Positions 40,954 to 49,828 of a stretch of DNA of 64,000 nt are shown here, in pieces. The DNA comes from Pseudomonas sp. Tri1 (GTDB lineage: Bacteria; Pseudomonadota; Gammaproteobacteria; Pseudomonadales; Pseudomonadaceae). Both the position numbers and the translations under genes were made by a program. The stretch lies in NCBI RefSeq assembly GCF_017968885.1, contig NZ_CP072913.1, forward strand, positions 496,001 to 560,000. Direction: 5' to 3'. The notes under the pieces are model-generated. The model had not been told where the DNA came from, did no database searches, and was given only the letters and a program-made list of their open reading frames with translations. How positions within the stretch are numbered: the stretch's first letter is position 1; the number at the start of each line of letters is the position of its first letter.

Positions 40954-41681
40954 ACAGCGGTCAATCTCCCCGCGCCTGGCTTGAGGACCATCCTTTGCAG
41001 GCCGGCGAGCAACTTTTCGTCATCTTCAGCAATGCCAGTAGCGCCGGGGTGTTGTCGGCCTGGAAGCGCTCGATGAACTCGGAGGCGAGCCCGATCTGGG
41101 CCGACACGCCATACGCCGAATGGGAATCGGTCATGCCCTATGTAGGGCTTGTTAGCGTGGACAACGGATTTCTTGATTGGATAGCCGCCACCGACTCGCT
41201 CGATTGGGGCTGGCTGGCGGTTTCGTGTGTGAGCCAGCAGACCCTTGCCGAACATTTGCGGGGGCTCACGCAAGTGTTGTTGCCGGGCGGCAAGCCGGTC
41301 TTCCTGCGGTTTTGGGATGGGCGCTTTATGCGGTCGATCCTGCAGTCGACGGAGGTGGAGGCCGGGCAACTCTTGCCGGTCATCACGCGCTGCCTGATCA
41401 ACGGGCAATCCCTTGAGATCGTGGGGAATGCCCAGCGGGCGGCCCGGGCTTTTCCGTGGTGGCAAGTACCCGTCGCGCTGTTGGAGACAATGGCCGAGGT
41501 GCCGACGGACTGTCTGTTGGATAACTTGCTCACTTGGCTGGGCGAAGAGCATCCGTATTTGTTCGAGCGGGTCGACGACAGCGTCCTGCGTTGCAAGATT
41601 GCCTACTTTCTTGAGCGATCGGAGCCGGTTGAGGCGTCAAAGGCGCCATTGCTGGCGTATCTGGCGCGAGAGCTGGGCTGA
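40950..41681 (+). CDS. DUF4123 (Tap/TEC-type) type VI effector adaptor
   Basis: A 243-residue DUF4123 protein: QLFVIFSNASSAGVLSAWKR near the start and LPGGKPVFLRFWDGRFMRSIL in the core. These chaperones load a cargo effector on the cognate VgrG and are normally encoded between vgrG and the effector. Its start overlaps the vgrG stop (ATGA, after AGGAG). The next gene, 81 bases on, is the housekeeping rlmJ, so no effector is encoded where it is expected. Confidence 0.85.
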   Translation: MNSGQSPRAWLEDHPLQAGEQLFVIFSNASSAGVLSAWKRSMNSEASPIWADTPYAEWESVMPYVGLVSVDNGFLDWIAATDSLDWGWLAVSCVSQQTLAEHLRGLTQVLLPGGKPVFLRFWDGRFMRSILQSTEVEAGQLLPVITRCLINGQSLEIVGNAQRAARAFPWWQVPVALLETMAEVPTDCLLDNLLTWLGEEHPYLFERVDDSVLRCKIAYFLERSEPVEASKAPLLAYLARELG

Positions 41682-41762
41682 TTGTGGCCTGTCCGCCGGG
41701 CTGCGAACGCCTGACGTCCGACGCGCTTCGAGGTAAACTCGTCGCCCTTCGCAGGAGCCGCC

Positions 41763-42602
41763 ATGAATTATCGCCACGCCTTCCACGCCGGCAATCACGC
41801 CGATGTGTTCAAACACCTGACCTTGACCCGCCTCATCGCCTTGATGTCGCGCAAGGAGCAACCCTTCGCCTACCTCGATACCCATGCGGGCATCGGGTTG
41901 TACGACTTGCAGGGTGACCAGGCCAACCGTACCGGTGAGTACCTGGAAGGCATCGCACGATTGTGGGGCGAGGGCAATCTGCCGCCGTTGACCGCCGATT
42001 ACATGAAGGTGCTGCACGAGATGAACCCGGACGGGCAGTTGCGCTACTACCCGGGTTCGCCGGAGCTGGCGCGGCGCCTGACCCGGCCGCAGGACCGGGT
42101 GCTGCTCAATGAGAAACACCCTGAAGACGGTGTGTTGCTCAAGGACAACATGAAAGGTGACCGTCGCGTGGCGGTGCACCTGGGTGAAGGTTGGCATGTG
42201 TCGCGGGCGCTGCTGCCGGTGGCGGAGAAGCGAGCCCTGATGCTGATCGATCCGCCCTTCGAGCAGCTTGACGAAATGCAGCGCTGCGCCGCTTCGCTCA
42301 AGGAGGCCATTGGCCGGATGCGCCAGACAGTGGCTGCCATCTGGTACCCGGTGAAGGACCAGCGGATGTTGCGCCGCTTCTACCAGGACCTGGCCGGCAC
42401 GGGGGCGCCGAAATTGTTGCGGGTGGAGCTGCTGGTGCACCCGCTGGCGACGCCCAACAGCCTGAACGGCTCCGGCCTGGCGATTGCCAATCCGCCATGG
42501 GGGCTGGAGGAAGAGTTGCGTGAGCTGTTGCCGTGGCTGTCGAAAAAACTTGGGCAGACCCAGGGTGGGTGGCAGATGGATTGGTTGATTGCTGAAGGCT
42601 GA
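41763..42602 (+). CDS. rlmJ: 23S rRNA (adenine2030-N6)-methyltransferase RlmJ
   Basis: A 279-residue methyltransferase: MNYRHAFHAGNHADVFKH at the start, YLDTHAGIGLYDLQ as the SAM site and the catalytic LIDPPFEQLDE near residue 165. It methylates A2030 of 23S rRNA. It follows an upstream AGGAG ribosome site. This is probably the counterpart of PA5019 in PAO1. Confidence 0.94.
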   Translation: MNYRHAFHAGNHADVFKHLTLTRLIALMSRKEQPFAYLDTHAGIGLYDLQGDQANRTGEYLEGIARLWGEGNLPPLTADYMKVLHEMNPDGQLRYYPGSPELARRLTRPQDRVLLNEKHPEDGVLLKDNMKGDRRVAVHLGEGWHVSRALLPVAEKRALMLIDPPFEQLDEMQRCAASLKEAIGRMRQTVAAIWYPVKDQRMLRRFYQDLAGTGAPKLLRVELLVHPLATPNSLNGSGLAIANPPWGLEEELRELLPWLSKKLGQTQGGWQMDWLIAEG

Positions 42603-42633
42603 TCAGCATTGGATGGCGTCTGGAAGGACGCCA

Positions 42634-42722
42634 TCGCGAGCAAGCTCGCTCCCACATTGGTTTTGAGGCATCAGCAATATTTGTGTTCGCCACCGGACCT
42701 GCGGGAGCGAGCTTGCTCGCGA
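42634..42722. repeat. REPIN between rlmJ and msrA
   Basis: TCGCGAGCAAGCTCGCTCCCACA facing GCGGGAGCGAGCTTGCTCGCGA, 89 bases in total. The arms are in the opposite order to the trxC copies. It separates two convergent genes. Confidence 0.87.
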
Positions 42723-42741
42723 AGCTTTTCAGCGGCAAAAG

Positions 42742-43389
42742 TCAGATCGGGCAAGTCACGCCTGTCCCGCCAATCCCGCAATAACCTTCGGGGTTCTTCG
42801 CCAGGTATTGCTGGTGATAGGCCTCGGCGAAGTAGAACGTCGGTGCCTCTTCGATTTCGGTGGTGATGGTGCCTTTGCCAGCCTTGGTCAACTCGGCCTG
42901 GAACACTTGCTCGCTGTGCTTGGCCGCCGCCAGTTGTGCCGGGTTGGTGGCATAGATGACCGAACGGTATTGGGTGCCGATGTCATTGCCCTGGCGCATA
43001 CCCTGGGTCGGGTTGTGCAGTTCCCAGAACATCTTCAGAAGCTCCTCGTAGCTGACCTTTGCCGGTTCGTAGACCACCAGTACCACTTCGCTGTGGCCGG
43101 TAAGGCCTGAGCAGACCTCTTCATACGTCGGGTTCGGCGTAAAACCTCCGGCGTAACCCACCGCGGTACTGACCACGCCTTCGCGCTGCCAGAACTTGCG
43201 CTCGGCACCCCAGAAACAGCCCAGGCCGAAGATCGCGAAATCCACGTCCATGGCAAATGGGCCGAGCAGTGGTGCGTCGTGGACGAAGTGTTTTTCCGGC
43301 ACGGTCATTGGAGTTTCGCGGCCAGGCAAAGCTTGTTCTTGAGTAGGGAGCACGTTTTTGTTCACCAGAATTTCCGAGCGCAAGACCAT
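42742..43389 (-). CDS. msrA: peptide methionine sulfoxide reductase A
   Basis: A 215-residue enzyme repairing methionine-S-sulfoxide. The catalytic cysteine is in [15 protein letters not shown], and the recycling cysteine is in [14 protein letters not shown] at the C-terminus. Two adjacent ATGs (43392 and 43389) are possible starts; the second gives the usual [11 protein letters not shown] start and a better distance from AGAGG. It neighbours dipA, as in PAO1. Confidence 0.95.
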   Translation of the reverse strand: MVLRSEILVNKNVLPTQEQALPGRETPMTVPEKHFVHDAPLLGPFAMDVDFAIFGLGCFWGAERKFWQREGVVSTAVGYAGGFTPNPTYEEVCSGLTGHSEVVLVVYEPAKVSYEELLKMFWELHNPTQGMRQGNDIGTQYRSVIYATNPAQLAAAKHSEQVFQAELTKAGKGTITTEIEEAPTFYFAEAYHQQYLAKNPEGYCGIGGTGVTCPI

Positions 43390-43473
43390 CATCAGTCCTC
43401 TCAGTCAGATTGAGTTGAGTGAATAAGACCGTCAGTGTGCCTTAGAAACGCCGGTTCGAGCTATAAGTTGCCG

Positions 43474-46167
43474 TCAGACGAGCGGCCCGCGGGGGTAACG
43501 CTTGAGCTTCTCGACCAGCTCCGCGCCGGGAATCGGGCGGTCGAACAGGTAGCCCTGGCCGACGTCGCAGCGGTGACGGCGCAGAAAGGCCAGTTGCTGG
43601 GCAGTTTCGATGCCTTCGGCCACGACCTTGAGTTTCAGGTTGTGGGCCATGGCGATCACGGCGGAGGTGATTTCCATGTCGTCCTGGTTGTCCGGGATCT
43701 CATGGATGAAGCTACGATCGATCTTGATGATGTCGATCGGGAATTTTTTCAGGTAACTCAGGGATGAATAACCGGTGCCGAAGTCGTCCATGGCCAGGGT
43801 CAGGCCCAGTCGCTTTAGCTGATCGAGCTGCAAGTGGGTGTCTTCGGTGGCTTCCAGCAGCAAGCCTTCGGTCAGCTCCAATTCCAGCAGGCGGGCTGGC
43901 AGTTGCTCTTCCTTGAGGATGCTGGCGATGGAAGCGACCAGGTCCGGGTCGGAGAACTGCTTGGGCGACAGGTTGATGGCCACTTGCAGGTTGCCCAGGC
44001 CGGCGGCGGTCAATTGCTTGCTCATGCGGCAGGCCTGACGGGCGATCCATTTACCGATGGGAATAATCAGGCCGGTTTCTTCGGCCACGCTGATGAACTG
44101 ATCCGGGCGGATCATGCCCTTCTCCGGATGGTTCCAGCGCAACAGCGCTTCCATGCCCAGCAGGCGGCCGCTGCGCAGGCACAGCTTGGGCTGGTAGAAC
44201 ACGTCCAGTTCGTTCTGAGTCAGGGCGCGGCGCAGGTTGTTTTCCACAAACAGCTTGTAGCTGGCCTCGGCATTCAGCGCCTCGGTGAAGACCTGGACCT
44301 GATGCTTGCCATTGGCCTTGGCCTTGTGCAGGGCAAGCCCGGCGTTGCGCATCAGCGTCTGAGGATCACGGCCGTGCAGCGGCGCGCAGGCCAGGCCCAC
44401 GGAGCCTGTCACGCTGATCAACTGGTTATCGACGAACATCGGTTTGTCGAGCGTCATCAGCAACTGGCTGGCGACCTGTTGCCCGGTCTCCAGGTCGGTG
44501 TCATCGAGCAACACGGCGAATTCATTACTGGCGAACCGTGCGAGGCTGCCGCTTGGGCTCAGGCTGTTGCGCAAGCGTCGGGCCAGGCTGATCAGCAGCT
44601 TGTCACCGGTCTGGTGGCCGAGGCTGTCGTTGATGCGCTTGAAGTTGTCGATGTCCACCAGCAGCAGGCTGATGGGCGAATTGCTGTCCCGGGCGAAGCG
44701 TTCATCGAGGTTGCGGATGAACGCTGGGCGGTTGCCCAGGTTGGTCAGGTTGTCGGTGTAGGCCAGGCGCTCGATGCGCTGCTGGGCCAGTTTGGTCTGG
44801 GTGATGTCTTCGTAGATGCCGATGTAATGGGTCAGTTCGCGGTTATCGCCGTAGACCTTGGAAATCGACAATTGGCCCCAGTAAGGTTCCAGGTTCTTGC
44901 GTCGGCTTTTGAACTCCCCCTGCCAGCTATTGCTCTGGGCCAGGGCCGACGGTGCGTCGAACAGCAGCTCGCTGAGGTTCTCCAGGGCTGGCAGCTCCGA
45001 CAGACGCTGGCCGTGGACTTCTTCGGTGGAGTATTGGGTGATGGCGGTGAAGCTCGGGTTGACGTACTCCACCACGCCGTCGCAATTGACCAGCAGGAAT
45101 GCGTTGGCACTCTGCTCCACGGCGCGCTGGAACAAGTGCAGGGCGCTGGTCGCGGTTCGTCGGTTGTGGTTGTTGATTACCTGGGCGAACTGGTCGGCCA
45201 GTTCACCGGCAAAGGCGATTTCGTCCGATTGCCAGGCGCGGGTGACGCCCACCTGTTCCAGGCACAATACGCCGACCACCTGGCCGTCGATACGAATGCT
45301 GGCGTCGAGAATGGCGTTGACGTCGCGGGCGCGCAGGTTCTCGGCCAGTTCCCGGGTGCGTGGGTCGCGCATCGCATTGTGGGCGTCGATGGCGCGACAG
45401 GTCTGCAGCGCCTCCATGTAATCGGGATACTGGGTGACGTCGATCACGTCCGGCAGGAAGTATTCCTGGGAGCCGCGGCTGAAGGCCGAAATCGGCACCA
45501 GCTTGCCGTCTACCAAGTCCCAGATGCTGGCACAGTCGATCTGGTAGATATCACAGGCGCTGCGAGTAATGAGTTCGGCGGCTTCGTGCAGCGAATTGTT
45601 AGCGCTGTAGCGCTGACGGGTCAGCAGCAGGATCAGGTCTTGTTGGGCGCGCACCCGGTCCAGATGCTGGAGCTGCTCTTGCTGGGCTCGCTGGTTCAAT
45701 TCCAGGGCGATCTGCAGGCGCGAGTTCTGGGTTTCCAGGTCCAGGGACGGCATCGACGGTCCGCTTTGCAGCAAGCCGTCCACCACCAGCAGGTAACCGC
45801 GCAACAGATGGCGGGTGTGCTGCTTGTAGGCTTCACCCGTTTCCAGCAGGTTCATGGGGCCCTTGGTGGTATGAAGCGTATAGCGGATCTGGTAATGCGA
45901 GGACTGGGCCAGTTGTTGCTGGATCGCGTCGTGCAGTTGATAGCGCGCTTCGGGCTCCATCAGGCTGGCATAGGGGGCGCTGACCAGCGAGCACAGCTCT
46001 ACTGCCGGCAGGCCGAAGTAACGTTCGCAGTTGGGGTCGAGGAACAATAGCGCCCAGCTTGCTTCATTCAGCCGTTCGAAACGCAGCATGCCGAGCCGCG
46101 AGGGCACCGGTAACTGCGTCACTACCTCGGCCGCCATACGGCTGGCGGCATCGGGTTGGCTTTTCAT
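43474..46167 (-). CDS. dipA: cyclic-di-GMP phosphodiesterase DipA (PAS-GAF-PAS-GGDEF-EAL)
   Basis: An 897-residue cytoplasmic signalling protein with an N-terminal PAS-like domain, a GAF domain near 190-340, a PAS domain near 350-460, a GGDEF domain near 470-630 and an EAL domain to the end. The GGDEF site reads ASNEF, so cyclase activity is not expected; the EAL motif is intact (GMEALLRWNHP, with ELTEGLLL and MDDFGTGYSSL). DipA of P. aeruginosa (PA5017) has this architecture and triggers biofilm dispersal by degrading cyclic-di-GMP. Position between msrA and the ace genes matches PAO1. Confidence 0.92.
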   Translation of the reverse strand: MKSQPDAASRMAAEVVTQLPVPSRLGMLRFERLNEASWALLFLDPNCERYFGLPAVELCSLVSAPYASLMEPEARYQLHDAIQQQLAQSSHYQIRYTLHTTKGPMNLLETGEAYKQHTRHLLRGYLLVVDGLLQSGPSMPSLDLETQNSRLQIALELNQRAQQEQLQHLDRVRAQQDLILLLTRQRYSANNSLHEAAELITRSACDIYQIDCASIWDLVDGKLVPISAFSRGSQEYFLPDVIDVTQYPDYMEALQTCRAIDAHNAMRDPRTRELAENLRARDVNAILDASIRIDGQVVGVLCLEQVGVTRAWQSDEIAFAGELADQFAQVINNHNRRTATSALHLFQRAVEQSANAFLLVNCDGVVEYVNPSFTAITQYSTEEVHGQRLSELPALENLSELLFDAPSALAQSNSWQGEFKSRRKNLEPYWGQLSISKVYGDNRELTHYIGIYEDITQTKLAQQRIERLAYTDNLTNLGNRPAFIRNLDERFARDSNSPISLLLVDIDNFKRINDSLGHQTGDKLLISLARRLRNSLSPSGSLARFASNEFAVLLDDTDLETGQQVASQLLMTLDKPMFVDNQLISVTGSVGLACAPLHGRDPQTLMRNAGLALHKAKANGKHQVQVFTEALNAEASYKLFVENNLRRALTQNELDVFYQPKLCLRSGRLLGMEALLRWNHPEKGMIRPDQFISVAEETGLIIPIGKWIARQACRMSKQLTAAGLGNLQVAINLSPKQFSDPDLVASIASILKEEQLPARLLELELTEGLLLEATEDTHLQLDQLKRLGLTLAMDDFGTGYSSLSYLKKFPIDIIKIDRSFIHEIPDNQDDMEITSAVIAMAHNLKLKVVAEGIETAQQLAFLRRHRCDVGQGYLFDRPIPGAELVEKLKRYPRGPLV

Positions 46168-46361
46168 GAGGAAACTCGCTTCGAAAATGCTGATCGCGCC
46201 GGGCTGACGCCCTTGTTATTACGGACTGCGGCAAGGTTGCATCATTGCGGCACTGGCTGACAAGAGAGATGAAGGCCAAGTGCTATAAACCTTATATCGG
46301 CCGACAGGGGGATTTCTGCAGTTGCCAGCCGATCAGAGGGCATGGGGGGTTATACCACCCG

Positions 46362-47765
46362 TCAGCGCAATGGGATATCGACCGTTTGCAATGGGTGGCC
46401 GTCGCGGTCGTGGAAGATGACTTGAACGCTCTGCGCCGCGACATGCAGGCGAGCGAAGTTGTCCTGGCTGACCACCGGGCTGGTGAGCGCATAGTGATAT
46501 TCACCGTGCTCAGTCCGGGCCAGGGGTAGGTCAAAAATAAAATCCGAGGCTTTTGCAAACGGCAGCAATTTGCTGTTGTAAAACGGCGAGGAAACGACGG
46601 TGTTGACCTCGAAATCAGGATCCTGGCTGTGGTACAGGCGACTGGTCATGGAGCCATGGACGTCGCCGGATACGAAAATCACGTTTTTGATCCCCTGGTT
46701 GCGAATGGTTTCCAGCAGGCGAAGACGTTGTTTCGCGAAGGCCTGCCAGGCGTCCCCGTCATTGCGTTTGCTGTCAGGGAAGAACATGACGCTGGTCACG
46801 ACGAATTTGACCCGGGCGGGGCTGTGGATAAGCCATTTGAGCAGGGTCTGTTCCTGTTCATCGTCCAGGATGCGTCGATCATCCGCCGCCAGGTTGCGTT
46901 GCGTCCGGCTGTCGGTGACGAACCATTCAATATCGCCGTGGGTAACGAGATACCAGTAGCGTTTCAATGATTTATTGAATGTACCCGCGCTTGAAAGTTC
47001 ATGGGCGGGACTATGGCTGGCCTGGTAAAGCGAATAAGCACTCATGGCATTCGCATACAACACTTCGTCATTGCCGGTTTTATTGGCTGGCCAGTTGTCT
47101 TCGATTTCATGGTCGTCGAGGATCATGTAAGTCGGTACCGAGGACATTAACTTTCTGATGTGCGGCTGGGTAAAGGCGGTACGGTATTTAAAGAGAATGT
47201 TTTTATAGTTTCGGTCCGGAGCAATGACATTCAAATCGTCCAGATAAATCTGGTCGCCGGTCATCAAGACAGCATTGATCGGCGGGTCGGCCTGCTCCAC
47301 GACACGGTTGATACCGGCAAAAGTGCGGTCTCCCAGTCCGGGAAGCAGCGGGACGCCGCGAGTGATTCGCAAGTAACGGCAAGAGCCCACGATATAAGCG
47401 CGTGGCGTACTGGTTTCACGGGGCTGCGTGCGTAGATGGTAGGTTTTCCTGGGCCATTGCAGCGGCAGTTCCTGAACCGTTTCCACGGTATGGGTTGGGC
47501 TTAAGGGGCTGAGCCAGCCTGCCTGGTATTCATAGGTGGTGTCGGGTTGAAGGCCTTGCAAGACGATGACATCGGTCATGTCGCGGTAGGCCTTGAGTTG
47601 CACGAAGTGCCCTTTCGACCAGGCAGTATCACCCTGGCGTCTATAACGAATGCCGGCGAATGCCAGATTGTTGTCATGGTCGCCGCGCAGGAATATCCGT
47701 GCGTGATCAGTTGTTGTGTGGCCGACAATAGGGCCGACGGTAGGTGTGAACATATTCGAATCCAT
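46362..47765 (-). CDS. PhoD-like metallophosphatase
   Basis: A 467-residue alkaline phosphatase D-family protein: the N-terminal beta domain (residues 1 to about 110) precedes the metallophosphatase core with MTGDQIYLDDLN, MILDDHEIEDNW and FVSGDVHGSM as metal ligands. The family hydrolyses phosphodiesters and monoesters with Ca/Fe. Classic PhoD carries a Tat signal; this protein starts MDSNMFTPTVGPIVGHTT without any signal, so a cytoplasmic location is inferred. It sits between dipA and aceF, where PAO1 has no gene as I recall, and its AT content is higher than that of its neighbours. Confidence 0.87.
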   Translation of the reverse strand: MDSNMFTPTVGPIVGHTTTDHARIFLRGDHDNNLAFAGIRYRRQGDTAWSKGHFVQLKAYRDMTDVIVLQGLQPDTTYEYQAGWLSPLSPTHTVETVQELPLQWPRKTYHLRTQPRETSTPRAYIVGSCRYLRITRGVPLLPGLGDRTFAGINRVVEQADPPINAVLMTGDQIYLDDLNVIAPDRNYKNILFKYRTAFTQPHIRKLMSSVPTYMILDDHEIEDNWPANKTGNDEVLYANAMSAYSLYQASHSPAHELSSAGTFNKSLKRYWYLVTHGDIEWFVTDSRTQRNLAADDRRILDDEQEQTLLKWLIHSPARVKFVVTSVMFFPDSKRNDGDAWQAFAKQRLRLLETIRNQGIKNVIFVSGDVHGSMTSRLYHSQDPDFEVNTVVSSPFYNSKLLPFAKASDFIFDLPLARTEHGEYHYALTSPVVSQDNFARLHVAAQSVQVIFHDRDGHPLQTVDIPLR

Positions 47766-47935
47766 TCGAAGTTTTTATTGGGTGCAAGTATCAAGTTGCC
47801 TCGGCGGTTTGATGCTAAAGCCCGGTGAGCCATAAATATTGATAGGGAAGTGGGCGCAAGTTGTGGGTAATGGCTAATAGAAGGCGTAGTCATTTAAAAC
47901 TTGTGTGGTAGGAAAATTGCCGCGTTGTTCCGCTA

Positions 47936-48027
47936 TCGCGAGCAAGCTAGCTCCCACAATGGATTTGCGGTGCTGCACATCGTACTTGCAATAAATGAGG
48001 CCCCTGTGGGAGCGAGCTTGCTCGCGA
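47936..48027. repeat. REPIN
   Basis: TCGCGAGCAAGCTAGCTCCCACA (one base off the usual arm) at 47936-47958 facing TGTGGGAGCGAGCTTGCTCGCGA at 48005-48027. Confidence 0.87.
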
Positions 48028-48076
48028 TGAGGCCGGCATACCCACACCTCCATGATGTTCGACTTGAATTTCAGGC

Positions 48077-48105
48077 AAAAAAAGCCCCGCCAAACGGGCG
48101 GGGTT
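48077..48105 (-). terminator. rho-independent terminator of the aceE-aceF operon
   Basis: On the minus strand, CCCCGCC-CGTTT-GGCGGGG is followed by CTTTTTTT, about 70 bases after the aceF stop. Confidence 0.9.
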
Positions 48106-48173
48106 GAGGTACGAGCGTGGCGCTCGGAAAACGGTGGTCCGAATGGCCCTCCGCAAGGGAGGGCCGCCCGGTG

Positions 48174-49817
48174 TTACAGCAGGATGGTGCGGATGTCGCC
48201 CAACAGGTCGCTCAGACGCTTGGTGAAGCGTGCAGCGGCGGCGCCGTTGATCACACGGTGATCGTAGGACAGCGACAACGGCAACATCAGCTTCGGCTGG
48301 AAAGCTTTACCGTCCCAGACCGGCTGGATGGTGGCCTTGGAGACACCCAGGATCGCCACTTCCGGCGCGTTGACGATCGGCGTGAAGCCGGTGCCGCCAA
48401 TGTGACCGAGGCTGGAGATGGTGAAGCAGGCGCCCTGCATGTCGTCGGCGGTGAGCTTCTTGTTCCGGGCCTTTTCAGCCAGGGCAGCGGCTTCGCCAGC
48501 CAGTTGCAGCAGGCTCTTCTGGTCGACGTTGCGGATGACCGGTACCAGCAGGCCTTCCGGGGTGTCGACGGCAAAGCCGATGTGTACGTATTTCTTGCGG
48601 ATCACAGCCTTGCCACTTGGGGCCAGGGAGGCGTTGAAGTCCGGCAGTTCCTTGAGCAGATGTGCGCACGCCTTGAGCAGCAGCGGCAGTACGGTCAGCT
48701 TCACGCCGGCCTTTTCCGCCACGGCTTTCTGTGCCACGCGGAAAGCTTCCAGCTCGGTGATGTCGGCCTGGTCGAACTGAGTCACATGCGGAATGTTCAG
48801 CCAGCTGCGATGCAGGCTCGACGCGCCGATTTGCATCAGGCGAGTCATGGCCACTTCTTCGGTTTCGCCGAAGCGGCTGAAATCCACCGCCGGGATCGGC
48901 GGGATACCTGCGCCGCCGGTGGCGCCTTCGGCCGGTGCGTTCTTGGCCTTCTGCATCATGGCCTTGACGTAAGCCTGCACGTCTTCTTTCAACACGCGGC
49001 CGTGTGGGCCGCTCGGGCCGACGGCAGACAGCTCGACGCCGAATTCACGGGCCAGCTGACGTACCGCAGGACCGGCGTGCACCTTGGCACCACTTGGCGC
49101 AGGCGCGGCGGCAGGGGCTGGAGCCGCCTCAGCCTTGGCAGCAGGCGCGGCAGCGGCCGGTGCCGGAGCAGCTTCGGTCTTGGCAGCCGGTGCATCGGCC
49201 TGGACTGGTGCGACAGGTGCGGCAGCACCGGCCACTTTCAGCTTCAGGATCAGATCACCGGTGCCCACTTCGTCTTCCAGCTTGATCTCGACGCTTTCCA
49301 CCACACCGGCGGCTGGCGACGGGATTTCCATGCTGGCCTTGTCGGATTCCAGGGTGATCAGCGACTGGTCGGCTTCGACGGTATCGCCGACCTTGACCAG
49401 TACTTCGATGATCTTGGCCTTGCCCGCCGAGCCGATGTCCGGAACATGAATGTCCTGGACCGTGGCAGCGGCAGGCGCAGCGGCCGGGGCGGGAGCTGCC
49501 GCGGCAGCCGGTGCAGCAGCGGCAGGCTTTTCAGCCGCCGCCGGGGCGGCAGCAGGAGCCGTCGCTTCAGGCGCCGCAGCGGCGCCCTCGACTTCCAGCT
49601 CCAGCAGTTCGTCGCCTTCTTTCAGGCGGTCGCCCAGCTTCACTTTCAGGCTCTTGATGATACCGGCCTTCGGCGCAGGCACTTCCATGCTGGCCTTGTC
49701 CGATTCAAGCGTCAGGATGCTCTGGTCGGCTTCGATACGGTCGCCGACCTTCACAAACAGTTCAATTACTTCACCTTCACCGCTGCCGATGTCAGGTACG
49801 CGAATGAGTTCGCTCAC
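48174..49817 (-). CDS. aceF: pyruvate dehydrogenase E2, dihydrolipoyl acetyltransferase
   Basis: A 547-residue E2 subunit with two N-terminal lipoyl domains (lipoyl lysines in two DKASME motifs near residues 41 and 160). They are joined by Ala/Pro-rich flexible linkers to an E3-binding domain (HAGPAVRQLAREFGVEL) and the catalytic domain, which ends with the active-site SYDHRVINGAAAARF. It passes the acetyl group from E1 to CoA. Many E. coli-type E2 proteins have three lipoyl domains; two is usual in Pseudomonas. It is 11 bases downstream of aceE. Confidence 0.96.
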   Translation of the reverse strand: MSELIRVPDIGSGEGEVIELFVKVGDRIEADQSILTLESDKASMEVPAPKAGIIKSLKVKLGDRLKEGDELLELEVEGAAAAPEATAPAAAPAAAEKPAAAAPAAAAAPAPAAAPAAATVQDIHVPDIGSAGKAKIIEVLVKVGDTVEADQSLITLESDKASMEIPSPAAGVVESVEIKLEDEVGTGDLILKLKVAGAAAPVAPVQADAPAAKTEAAPAPAAAAPAAKAEAAPAPAAAPAPSGAKVHAGPAVRQLAREFGVELSAVGPSGPHGRVLKEDVQAYVKAMMQKAKNAPAEGATGGAGIPPIPAVDFSRFGETEEVAMTRLMQIGASSLHRSWLNIPHVTQFDQADITELEAFRVAQKAVAEKAGVKLTVLPLLLKACAHLLKELPDFNASLAPSGKAVIRKKYVHIGFAVDTPEGLLVPVIRNVDQKSLLQLAGEAAALAEKARNKKLTADDMQGACFTISSLGHIGGTGFTPIVNAPEVAILGVSKATIQPVWDGKAFQPKLMLPLSLSYDHRVINGAAAARFTKRLSDLLGDIRTILL

Positions 49818-49828
49818 GAAAATTCTCC

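Larger units (their letters stand above)
47766..48173. other. intergenic region between the phosphatase gene and aceF
   Basis: 408 bases containing a REPIN (47936-48027) and the terminator of the ace operon (48077-48105). The AT-rich stretch 47766-47930 is expected to carry the phosphatase promoter. No gene recognised. Confidence 0.6.

Noticed and set aside
43834..46050. Long open frame opposite dipA
   Set aside because: Antisense shadow; dipA has complete PAS, GAF, GGDEF and EAL domains in the other direction.
43474..46167. Active diguanylate cyclase in the EAL protein
   Set aside because: The GGDEF site reads ASNEF, so only the phosphodiesterase function is claimed.
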